A DNA stretch of 64,000 bases from positions 43,011 through 107,010 of the forward strand of contig JACCGJ010001846.1 in assembly GCA_013407085.1 (NCBI GenBank). The letters run 5' to 3'. Source of the stretch: Atriophallophorus winterbourni. Taxonomy: Eukaryota; Platyhelminthes; Trematoda; Plagiorchiida; Microphallidae. This document shows, piece after piece, positions 26,201 through 38,200 of this stretch; position 1 is the stretch's first letter, and every line of letters starts with the position of its first letter. The notes beneath the pieces are model-generated. The model was not told where the DNA came from. It did not search any database and saw only the letters and a list, made by a program, of their open reading frames with translations. The position numbers and the translations under genes were made by a program.

Positions 26201-29200
26201 CGCAGTAATTTCGGGTAGATGGATCTAAATTTCAAAAGTAAGCGGATTAAGTTGTCAGAAATGACATGATTGGCAAATGCAGTGAGCGCGATTATTGAGA
26301 ACTTGAGAACATGAATAGTATATTAAGTAATATCATCGCTATATTGAAACTAACAAATAGCAGCTCTGCAGATTATCGCGTAAAATGTTAAGTCAATGGT
26401 GTCGACTAGTTTTTTCAGAATCTTCCATTGGTAATAATGTCTAATGACTTCTAACTCATGCATATACCGTAAGGAGCTTATACGAGCATCGCAAGGGAAT
26501 CAAAATATTTTCAGTCTCATACCAAAGGTGTATCAAAGTGAACCGGCTCTGTTTATTTGAAGCGAAGGTCATTCATGTGCAAAAACGTGATTTCCGTCGC
26601 TCCCCTTTTGTTAGTTTATAACACAGTGTTTAGCACAATCAAGCCAACTCATTTAAATGCTGAATACCGCGAGACTGGATAGACCCACTATTTCCAAGCT
26701 AAATTGATTCGCAAAAGTTTGGTGGTAACCAGGATATCAAAATTGAACCTACGAGCCTTTCAAGATGGATTCTATGAACCGTAAGCATCTCTCAAAACAC
26801 TTGGCTAAAGTTGTTTAAGGGAAAACATTTCAAATCTAATAGTAAATCGTTTTAATCCCATTAGACGGTGATTCAGAAAAGTGAATGCGATGAAGGAGTT
26901 CTCAAGCCTGTATTCTTACTGCGAAAAGGGGACTGTCGAATGGGATCCATTCAAACAGTGCGACCTTTGCTCTGTCACTCAAAACGTTCCCAACAACTGC
27001 TCGACCAGAAACCGTGGCGTCGTCATCAGTGGACAAGCTTAGATAGTGTGACTTGCGTAGGTTCGAAGGATGAGACAATCGTGTAACTGATCGAGAATTN
27101 NNNNNNNNNNNNNNNNNNNNNNNNNNNNNNNNNNNNNNNNNNNNNNNNNNNNNNNNNNNNNNNNNNNNNNNNNNNNNNNNNNNNNNNNNNNNNNNNNNNN
27201 NNNNNNNNNNNNNNNNNNNNNNNNNNNNNNNNNNNNNNNNNNNNNNNNNNNNNNNNNNNNNNNNNNNNNNNNNNNNNNNNNNNNNNNNNNNNNNNNNNNN
27301 NNNNNNNNNNNNNNNNNNNNNNNNNNNNNNNNNNNNNNNNNNNNNNNNNNNNNNNNNNNNNNNNNNNNNNNNNNNNNNNNNNNNNNNNNNNNNNNNNNNN
27401 NNNNNNNNNNNNNNNNNNNNNNNNNNNNNNNNNNNNNNNNNNNNNNNNNNNNNNNNNNNNNNNNNNNNNNNNNNNNNNNNNNNNNNNNNNNNNNNNNNNN
27501 NNNNNNNNNNNNNNNNNNNNNNNNNNNNNNNNNNNNNNNNNNNNNNNNNNNNNNNNNNNNNNNNNNNNNNNNNNNNNNNNNNNNNNNNNNNNNNNNNNNN
27601 NNNNNNNNNNNNNNNNNNNNNNNNNNNNNNNNNNNNNNNNNNNNNNNNNNNNNNNNNNNNNNNNNNNNNNNNNNNNNNNNNNNNNNNNNNNNNNNNNNNN
27701 NNNNNNNNNNNNNNNNNNNNNNNNNNNNNNNNNNNNNNNNNNNNNNNNNNNNNNNNNNNNNNNNNNNNNNNNNNNNNNNNNNNNNNNNNNNNNNNNNNNN
27801 NNNNNNNNNNNNNNNNNNNNNNNNNNNNNNNNNNNNNNNNNNNNNNNNNNNNNNNNNNNNNNNNNNNNNNNNNNNNNNNNNNNNNNNNNNNNNNNNNNNN
27901 NNNNNNNNNNNNNNNNNNNNNNNNNNNNNNNNNNNNNNNNNNNNNNNNNNNNNNNNNNNNNNNNNNNNNNNNNNNNNNNNNNNNNNNNNNNNNNNNNNNN
28001 NNNNNNNNNNNNNNNNNNNNNNNNNNNNNNNNNNNNNNNNNNNNNNNNNNNNNNNNNNNNNNNNNNNNNNNNNNNNNNNNNNNNNNNNNNNNNNNNNNNA
28101 TTCGGTTGTTTCTAGGTACTTACGTAATGTTAAATAGAGTCTTGGGCGGGGAACATGGTACAACCTTAAACCCAAGACTATTTACACGCCTAGCTTCTAC
28201 CGTTTAATAAAGATATCCATAGAGGGTATTTCTATGCGACCGGTCGTTAGCGGGATGTGATCCTTTACATAAAAGTTAGCTGGGCTCTTTGCCCGATTGT
28301 TAAAATCATTGTTTGACATTACCGAATGAATTAAGAATGCATTCGACTGCGCACGACGTATACAGCCCGCAACCGTTGAGCACGATGAGAGTAGGGTTAG
28401 TTTTGACGTGAGTGCTTTGTTCACGATGTTGATACAACGAGTGCGGTTTAAATAGCTACACGGACACTGGAGTCAGATGTCACATTGATTGGTCTTACAA
28501 ATGTAAGTGTTCAGTAAATTACTAACGGTGTATCAAATTGTCTAAATGAGCCGCATCTTGGTGAGTAATGGGTTCGTCGATATGAAAAATGACATGCAGA
28601 TCATTTTGGGGGCGATTTTATGGCAGGTTTCAAATCGTCACTCGCGTCTTCAAATCTAAAACAGACTCGGATTGTTTAGCCAGATAACGGCTTATGTGAT
28701 AAACAGAGAAATTTCTGGATTTTGCTCTACTTAAATAAGGGATGATATATTGGTTTCGTGTGGAAGGGAATGATCTGCAGACAATAAGCACCCTGTGCAC
28801 TAGGTGTTCAAGATAGGATGGAATGACTCCTATCAATCTGTCGCATTCACATATCGTCTTACATCCACAACGCTGCAATGACTTCAACACCTCTTTTGAT
28901 TACCAGAAACTTCTTTTCCAAAAGAAGGGATGCACAAATCATGAAAAACTAAACCGTCAGCTACACCAGGTGGGATGGGACGAGAATGAAGGCAAATAAC
29001 ACATTAAAGCCGGCGAATTTTAAGATTCCACAGCTCTACTACTTGTGTTTGTAAAATGAAGTGTACAGATTGCTTCGGTATTTATACCGAGGATTCTCTC
29101 AGGTGCTTTATACTATGATAAAAGAAAACAAGAAGCTCATTTGATGACGTTCACATGCTGTAATCACAGACTCAACATGAGCTAAACACACGCTGGGCAC

Positions 29201-32200
29201 TAAAAATTAGACATATTGTTGCGTAGCATTAATCCATTACATTTAACGCCTACGCACCCAAGCAGTTAAAATAAGCACGGAATACCTGCACGAAACAAAA
29301 TAGACGTGGCTGAAACCCTCACAGTATGTCACACGACGCAGCGGCGGACAAATACCCATAACGGCTGGAATTCTGCTTCATTTGTTATTATTTTCACAAT
29401 TATTTAGCTTTGCCATCAGTTGTTACACTTCTAGCCAGTGTCAATTGACCTTGACCGATTTCACGCCACGATGGGCAAACAGACAAATTGACCTTTGCCT
29501 GAATGGCTTGACATCCTTAGGATATTAATGGACTGTTTAGTCGTACGACCAATTAGGGGTGGTGGTTGGTTCGTTATTCTGACTAATGACATTTACCCAA
29601 ATGATATTTTGTCATTCCCACGAGACGTGAAACACTGTAGGCGTACTATAGGCTGTTTAGCGGTAAGGTCAAATCACTGGTGGGGGTTTGACTACTACTT
29701 AATTATGTTCCCTGTCTGACGAAGCTTCTGTGTCAGAAGTGAAACGTTACCCAAAACTGCTCAAACCGATTGCATTCAAGTGCATATGTACGGTTTTCGC
29801 AAGAAGAATTAAAGCAGAGCTGACATTTCGATTATCTTCGAATAACGCTTTTCATTCTTCTTTTTTGACTGATGAGGCTCAAGAATTAGAAAGGAAACGT
29901 TACTCCAAACTGTTTTAACCGATTGCTCAGAACGTTAATTTCATGATGCTGACTGTTCGCTCGGTCTGAAACATTTTCTGAAGAATTATCTCAAAACCGC
30001 AGATATGCACCGATTCATGATAAGAGCTGTGGAATTCACGGTCGATCTTGGCGTAAATTCTGCAAGGCTCAAGAAGTTTATAGTTTCAATACAAGCAGAG
30101 CACAGTTTTCTGAATAAATGAACCGATGGCAAAGCGGATAATAGTAAAATCTGAGTATATGCATAATGACAGACACGTGACAAGCTTACGCGTGTTGTTT
30201 CGAGATAACTTGGCAAACACACGACCGAGGTATTCATCGGTCCGGTGTGTGAGGCTTCGTCAGATTGCGATGGGGATTCAGCCTGTTTTGTGTCATGCGG
30301 CACCAAACCATTCGTTTCAGTACACGTTGCGATCCGCGATTGGAGGAGTTCAGGAATGCCATAACGTTGCATCCAGTCTACAAGACCGGGTATGCTGATC
30401 AATGTCAGTATGATGGTCAGCACTAATAACAGTTCTTCAGATGAGCCCTGCAACACAAAAGAGAAAAAGATTTGGTTGGTAATGAATAGAAGTGAGAACT
30501 TGAATTCCAGACACAGAAACCTTAGATAAACACTTCACAGAGTAGACGTGAGTAAGCGAATTCAGGAAACAAACTCGACATAGGCTCTGCAAATCTTGCA
30601 ATCGATCCTCAGGATGTAACAACAAGGACAACTGGATAAAACAACGTTATTAATATTATTCTTTGCCACGGTGCCGCAGAATTTCGAGGTAAACTACTGC
30701 GTGTATTCATAATCTGCTTCTTACGTAAAAACCATCGTGGATGTGCATCTTGAAAATTCTGTATCATCTCAAGAGACAGGTTGCTGTTTCACAAAGAATG
30801 AGTGTATTTTTCGCTTAATGTCCAAATGTCGAATAGTCGTGTATTTTACGGGACAGCTACGTCGATTTTAAGCTTTTCAATTGTTTTTAATGACAGCCTA
30901 TTTTCACAAGGCTCTGGTCCTCAAGAGCTCATCATCAAATTAATGAGTCATTCAACCAACAATCCAAGTTCTGGTTTTCAAAGCTAAGTTGTGATCCGTT
31001 AAGGAAAAATGCAGACTCCTTTTCGGTTGTTCCCTAATCTCTATATTCCTAATGAGGATACAACGTTACGACCAAATGAAACCCAATTGACCTAAGCGGC
31101 CTACGAATAAGCTTGAGGTAGCGATGTTCAATAAAATCAGATATTCATCATTCTCCGAAATAGCCTTGTGCGCTGAGCTTTACGCCAGTTGATTATCAAC
31201 TTTTGAGCCGTTTCTGCACTATTTCATTCTTTTAATTTCACATAAGTATAATGGACTAACAAAGTTATCCTTGAATGCCACTGTTGAGTGCTTGACCAAG
31301 AATCACATTGTGATTCTATGTTTGAACATCGCGGTTCGTTGTACGAATCCTATGTAACAGTGGCAGTTTACCACTTATCCACTGTTTCAAGGCTCACTGA
31401 ACCTAATCTTACAGTCTCCACCTGATGACGACAAACAGCCAGAAACCGGTAGTGGAGTGTGATTTCGGGGGATGTGAGCAACACATCACTTTGCAGCTTG
31501 ACGTTTCGGCACTAGTTGCTCGCAGGTAAATGTATGCATGCATGAAATGACAAGTCTGGATATAAGCAGTACCGCAGTCGTAGATTGCACGTAGACTAAA
31601 ATACTATCAGGTGGCCGAGACAGCTCGCAACCTTTGGCAAATAAAGTTAGCATGGCACATCTGTGAGCTTTTAAATATTACCTGGCTCAAACCATGGGCC
31701 AACATATCGACTAATTCACGACCAAAATTGGCGTTTTCCGTCGACGATGCTGTTTCTTTTTGCATCTGATAGAGAACTTTGAATCCGGTCCTTGTGCGAA
31801 TCGAACGACAAACTAGTTGTAATACGCGCAATCTGTCGTGGATGAATAATTAGGACAAGAAAACAATAGATAGAAAACAAAAGCAAGGGAATGAGCACAT
31901 AAATAAATTAGAAAAATATAAAACAAGATCAACCGCTAGGAAGCATCTAGGCACAAAGAAACGAAGGCTCAATACTACAGAACTAATTTTAGTAGGCATG
32001 ACTCAATCCCACCTAATTGCTCATACGAATCTTACATAGTTAAGATTTGTCGGCTTGGGGAGTTAACACATACGTGACAAAAAGAACACGAAGATTGGAA
32101 GCGCTGGACTCGAGTTTCGCTCTTATTTAAGCTCATCAGCAGTGCATATCCACTGCCTCGGTGGGACTTGTACTCCCGAACATCACCATTGTAATTGAAA

Positions 32201-35200
32201 GTAATTCAAAGTTTTAATGGTCTATATTGAAATACTTTACAGCAACCATAGATTAGATATATGGGGAATACATAAAACAACAAAGATGTTTTGTCAATAC
32301 GGAAAGTCAGCTTATGTATTGAGGTGCGAGGCTGGATTTGGTCAAGTTCAGCTTTGAACATGTTCAGACTTGATGCACAAATGATATGTGGGACAGAGAG
32401 TTCCCTATAAAAAAAAACTCGGACAACAAAAAAACCTTCGATAATTTGATCTAGAGTGTGGATTAATTAACTTATCGTCATGAGGTTTGCTACCAAGTGC
32501 TTGTTGCCGCTGAAATAGGTGTTCAAGTGGGTGATCCACTGTATGCAGAATGTTAAACAGCAGGATCAAGTCACCCCTGATACGACGGTAGTAGTAGTCC
32601 CACGCCTTACGTCCTGGGCTACCGGTTACCGTTTGACAGATCGCGAACAAACATTCACAAATGTTTCTCAAATATGAGGGAAATTCCAGTCGAGTGCTTC
32701 CAATGTGGACGGTTGTGATAAACTTTGTGAATAAATCGAAGTACTTGGTACTAATGATTAGTCCCAAGCATTGAAAACGACACCCTAGAACACGAACATG
32801 TTTATTTACTATCAAGGGAATTCTGTCCGGGTGAATAACTAGTGTTCGTGGACGCTTGACAAAAGCTGGGATATCATTTAAATGTGAAACGCCATTCGAT
32901 CCCAAAGATCGGAAACCCTCTAACCTTAAAAAAAGACATGCGGTGAAGGAAGTAAGCGAAACGACGGACGATGGTGACCTCTAGTTAACATTTCGCCACG
33001 GTACGCTGATCGAGTTATATTTGCACTTTGATTACAGTTAAATTGGGATACGGATGAATACAATCAAATAATGAAGCAAATGAAGGAGTCAATGAAAATA
33101 TATAAAAAGGAAACAACGCTATATGGTCTTATGAGTAAGCTGATACAGATAAATAAGTTCCAACATACAAATGATAAAAGCAAGCTAAACGATAGTCAAA
33201 TAAGAAAATCTCGATATAGATACACCAGTGATATCGCGACAAGTGTTTTACTGTAAATTACTTTATTGGACAGAATAGAGTGGTAAGACCCTAGAGCATG
33301 GGCATTAGAAATTAAACGGTATTATAAAACGATGCGCGAAAGTTTGTCAGTTTGGGGATGAGTAAATGCATTTAGGTAAATAAAATAAGAATCGGGAGTG
33401 GTCGACGTCATACAGACAGTTCGATGAAGATGACAAATGGCACGTTAAGAAAAATATGAAAGCGCCCTGGAAAGCAACAACTTTAATAAGCGGATAACTG
33501 TTCACGAAAATGTCAGTGAATATAATAATTTAATCGAGCAAGAGACACACGATGAACTGGTAAAGCTTACCTGATATTCGGTTTCAATGTGGTCCTATAT
33601 GCATCGATTAAAACAGGCAACGCGAGACGGAGCAAGTTGGCAAAAGCGGTTGTGCAATTTTCAGTTAATTCTTTCCTGAATTCTACAATGTGTTTGCATA
33701 ATGCTAAGGAGAAGTACTTACTCGTTCCAGCTGATTTAAGAATCTCCACGGTAACCGAATATTCCTCAGTATCAAGACCGCGTGAAATTGCTTTAGCTAA
33801 GGCATGTTTCGCTAAATGTAACGCTGTGCAGCCGTGTAGATCGCGCAGATACGGATTAGCCATGGAAATCTCGCTGGTATTGTTGCACTGGTGAAAATCA
33901 AGCCCTAGTAATAGGCGAAGAATTTTCAAATGACCATTGTTTGCTGCGTAATGAAGTGGTGTTCCGTTTAAGCCGGTATTTACATCCGAACCACGATTGC
34001 ACAACGCGACTACAGCAGCTATGTGGTTGACGCTCGTGGCCAGAGAGAGCAGTGATTGACCGGAGTAATCAGTCCAAAACGGCTCAATTTGTCCACTTTG
34101 CAAAATACTTAAAATGTCAACTGTGAATGGGAAAGAAAAGTTATTATGAGTTTAAGCTAACAGCGCCGGTGTTTGTGGCATCTATTCCTAAAAATCACAC
34201 AATAACCAGGCCATGAGATCACCGGGAAAAGGCTTATTGGGAAAGACAGTTTCAAACACGAGGAAATGTTAATCAGCATCTGTCACACGTCTTAGCTGCA
34301 TGAAGCTCTTTTCGATAAATTCACTATCGGAGTGAATTCGGATCAATCGGCTAATATCGCAAACGAAAAGGATGTGCTCCGAATAGTCATTCGGCATAGT
34401 TAACCAAATGGTATAGCAAATATTTTCGTCAGGGGTCACAGAATCCTGACATTATTAAGATCACTGTATTGTGAAGTAATCCATAATTACAGTGAATAAA
34501 CTGAATTTTTTCATCATGCGATCGAATTCGGAATATTATTCACAGTGACACTTCTCACTCGCTGCACGAGAATTCCCTCTGAATTCATGCTTCTTTAAAG
34601 TACGTCGCATTACCTTCGAGAATGTTTTCATATTGACTGTCTTCTATTCTATCAGAGTAGCAATCGCAATCTATAATTATCCAAACTTCCAAGTAACGTG
34701 AAGCCAGAAAAGTAGAAATACAAACAGGTACAAAGGAAGGGGACAAGCCAAATATGCAATGCATGTACGCAGCGGTTTTTCTGTAGTTTCGTTGCATGTG
34801 ATTTTGTGTTTTCCATATGTTACAGAATATGATGGTGAAAAATTATCAAGCGCATTCTCAAACAGTCTTAAAACGTAAACAGGTAACCGCGGATGAATTA
34901 GCTTTAGATGACCTCTTGGTCCTAATACCCGTTTGCAGACATCTATATTAGCAACGCGATGCTACCACCGAATGTGCCAGCAGGAAATACGTGTTAAAAA
35001 CGTAAACTAGCGTATATCTTCAAGTTGGATATGACCAGGTTTTGAAGCCATAAAGAATCTTGGCACGCGCGACTGCGTTGTACAGTCGAACTTTAGTTTG
35101 GAGCGAGACGTCGCGTGGCCACCATAAGGAGTGACGTTTACCAAACGCTACACCCGCGTTGCGTACACGTTATGGGATATCGTTTTCGCATATGTGCGAT

Positions 35201-38200
35201 TAGTTGACACTAGATCCAGAAAGTTGTTGTAACGGTTTTCTCGAATCTGTGGCGAAGCGGCCATGTAGCGCTAGCGATTTCTATATCTTATTTTAGTGTA
35301 GTCAACCAAATTAGTTTTAATTGTTAATTTATGACGCGGTGTCAGCTTCCTACAAATACAATCAGTCGCATAGACCCGCCTAGCAAATCTTTTGGTTCTT
35401 CAGCAATTAGGAAAAAGTAGAATGGTGGGGGAAGGTTTACAGAATTTGAAACTATGTAATAATGGCGAGAGTTTTTTAGAATAGATCAAATGAAAGGTAC
35501 ATATTGAGATCGATAGCGTCATTGATGAATCTAGTACAGTGCTGTTTCAATTAAAAATATGACAATTTTCTATGTGATCTTACAGAAGCATATAAACCGT
35601 GAGTGAGATATGTTGTGAAAAAGGCTTACACAGCTACTAACAATTTGAATGTGTCATGTTAAACGAGACATTGTACTATTAAACTCAAAATCACTAACAG
35701 AAATTAGAGCATACATGAGATAATCCTGCGTGGCGGTTATGTACTAAGATCAATGTAATTGCAAATACACCATGAATATCTTATCACAGAGTTCTTGATA
35801 TTTAAATAAGCTCAGCGAATAATCGTAATTGCAAATTCATAAGAAGACTCTGCGTACCAATGCTTGCGCGATTTTGTATACTATTGGCAAGCCAATAGTG
35901 AAAGCGATCTGATGCGATCGCCACATCATCCGCCAAGCCCAGGCGATCAAACCCTTGGCGAGCAGCGTGGAAACAATTGTGGTACTCTGGGTTCGTCAAC
36001 ATATGAGCATTGCAGGATGAACTGCTTGGAGGTTTGGATTTCCCCAAAATCGACTGAACTTTTAAAGAGAAACCCTGCGTTCGAGATTTCGAGGCAGAAG
36101 AACCAGGTTGACAACACGCACAACCTTCCGGATTCTCCGTAGAGCCATTGCATGCATGGATTGCATTCATTTTGTTCAGAGAGGAAGAAGTCTCATCGGT
36201 CGAAATGTTCTGATTGATTGCGTCCATGGAACGCTGATCAGTTACCAGTACAAGTGAAATGAGCCCATCAAGCAAATGAATCGAAGGAAGTAAAATAGCA
36301 TCTCTGGAATGGAAAATATTTCGAGCTTGGAAGCAGAAGAATTATACCCAAATTATCATAGGATTATTGATATCAATTGAAATTCTTTCTTCATGGCACT
36401 GTAGGCTATAGTAAACACCGAAAGATTTTGGTTCAACAGTTATATTGTTACCGAATTGTTAAAAAGTCGTATCACAATATGAAAATTTTAATCCGCAAAT
36501 AGACTAATGAAATGGAAAGAAAAATGCGTACATAGATTGAAATGTGTTCTGTGGTTTGCATTTTTAGCGTTTCCTAAGCATCGGCAGCGCAACTAATACA
36601 CACTAACCAGTAAGTTGAATCCCCTAATACTGGACATATAGGAATAAACATTTATTTCATTAAATCAACCAAACAAAAGGTAGAGTACATAACTGACGAA
36701 ATGGAAAGGCAATACCAAACGCTGGAAATAGTTGGTTGGCAAGATAATCAAGTGTGCAATAAAATGAAGAAGCTCATAACAGCATTAGGTTTAGTGGGTA
36801 GCCAGCTGCGCCGATGTGCAACAAAAAGATCCAAATTACAAGTGGTTAAAAACTGTATAAAATATAGGTTCAAACCAAATTTTGGGGCGTGAATGTTGTT
36901 CATATTTTTTAAGCCATATACTTTTGCAACCGTCTTTTAAACAAACGAAGATACGAATTGCACGCGGCGAAACTACAAAAAAGCATTTGTAAATCTTATT
37001 TGCTTGAATTCATATGCGTCTACGATGATCTTTTTAGCTAACTTCATATACAGGCTAAAACATTGAAAGATTGAAATAAGACATGTAATATTACTTAGAT
37101 TCGCATCCCACTCGGCATTATGAGTGCACCTAATGTCTCATGAAAAATTATGATCGGCGAATTTTAACATTACTACGAACTACTTAACTAGAAACAAAAT
37201 ATTCATTTGCATGCTTTTCCGTCACACACACCTCACGACCGGTTTCGGGCTGTTTGCACTCATCAGGTAGAGATAGTAAGACCAGGATCAGCATGCGCTT
37301 GAAACAATGGAGGAATAGTAAACAAGTAGCGCTTGTATGTCACTGTTGGATAAGGTTGGTACGACCAACCTGTTCAATCAGCCGTATCCAACAGTAGCAT
37401 ACAAGCGCTCCTTGTTTACCATTCCTCCACTGTTTCAAGCGCATGCGGATCCTGATCTTACTGTCCCTACCTGATGAGTGCAAACAGCATGGAACCGGTC
37501 GTGGGGTGTGTGTGACGGAAAAGCATGCAAATGAATATTTCGTTTCATGGTTATGGGTTTAACCCCATCAAACATGTATTTGGACACGTGATTGTCAGGT
37601 TGGTCGTACTAGCTTTATCCAACAGTAAAATACAAGCGCTCCTTGTTTACTTAAATAAAAGTTATTGAGAAGACAGCTAAGAAGTTATTGTTTCCTTATG
37701 ATCAACGGAATTGTATTGTAGAACCTTCAGGTAGGTGATAAAAATTGCGTAATCCTTAGTATTAATGTTATCCACTAAAAATATAGGAGCAGTTTTGAAT
37801 TAAAAATAATATGAAATCATTAAAAATGTCAAGCCTCCGTAATATGTTATGAAAAAGCATAAACATGAAGTTGCTTACTCATGCACACCTAATATGGTGT
37901 CGGATATTATTTCCTGTCTGCCAGAAAGTTTAATGTAGGACAATATGCTGCTGAGGACTGAACTGGTCACCAAAATATTTAGCGCACATGGTTGATTCTG
38001 GCAGAGAATGAGTATTATATCGACCAGCAACAATGCCATCGCGCCAGAAAATTTGTACGATGAGGACACGTCTTTTGATCGTTGATCTGTAACAGGAAAA
38101 TAATTATACAAATCGTCAATAGAAAATGTTATTAAAACTGCTAACCGGTTGCAATAATTTCGAACGCAAATAATAAAACCCACCAGATGCAGAATATTTT

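Larger units (their letters stand above)
37192..37650. repeat. Fold-back pair of family A ribozyme units
   Basis: A minus-oriented unit (about 37192-37370) faces a plus-oriented unit (about 37385-37615) across roughly 15 bases, forming arms of at least 150 bases. Both carry the sequence from ATTCATTTGCATGC through the ribozyme to the AGCGCTnnTTGTTTAC block. The plus arm then repeats its start (TATCCAACAGTA...AAGCGCTCCTTGTTTAC at 37386 and 37616), giving a unit of about 230 bases. Confidence 0.85.

Noticed and set aside
27039..28175. 378-residue open frame
   Set aside because: It spans a 1000-N gap and consists almost entirely of unknown residues.
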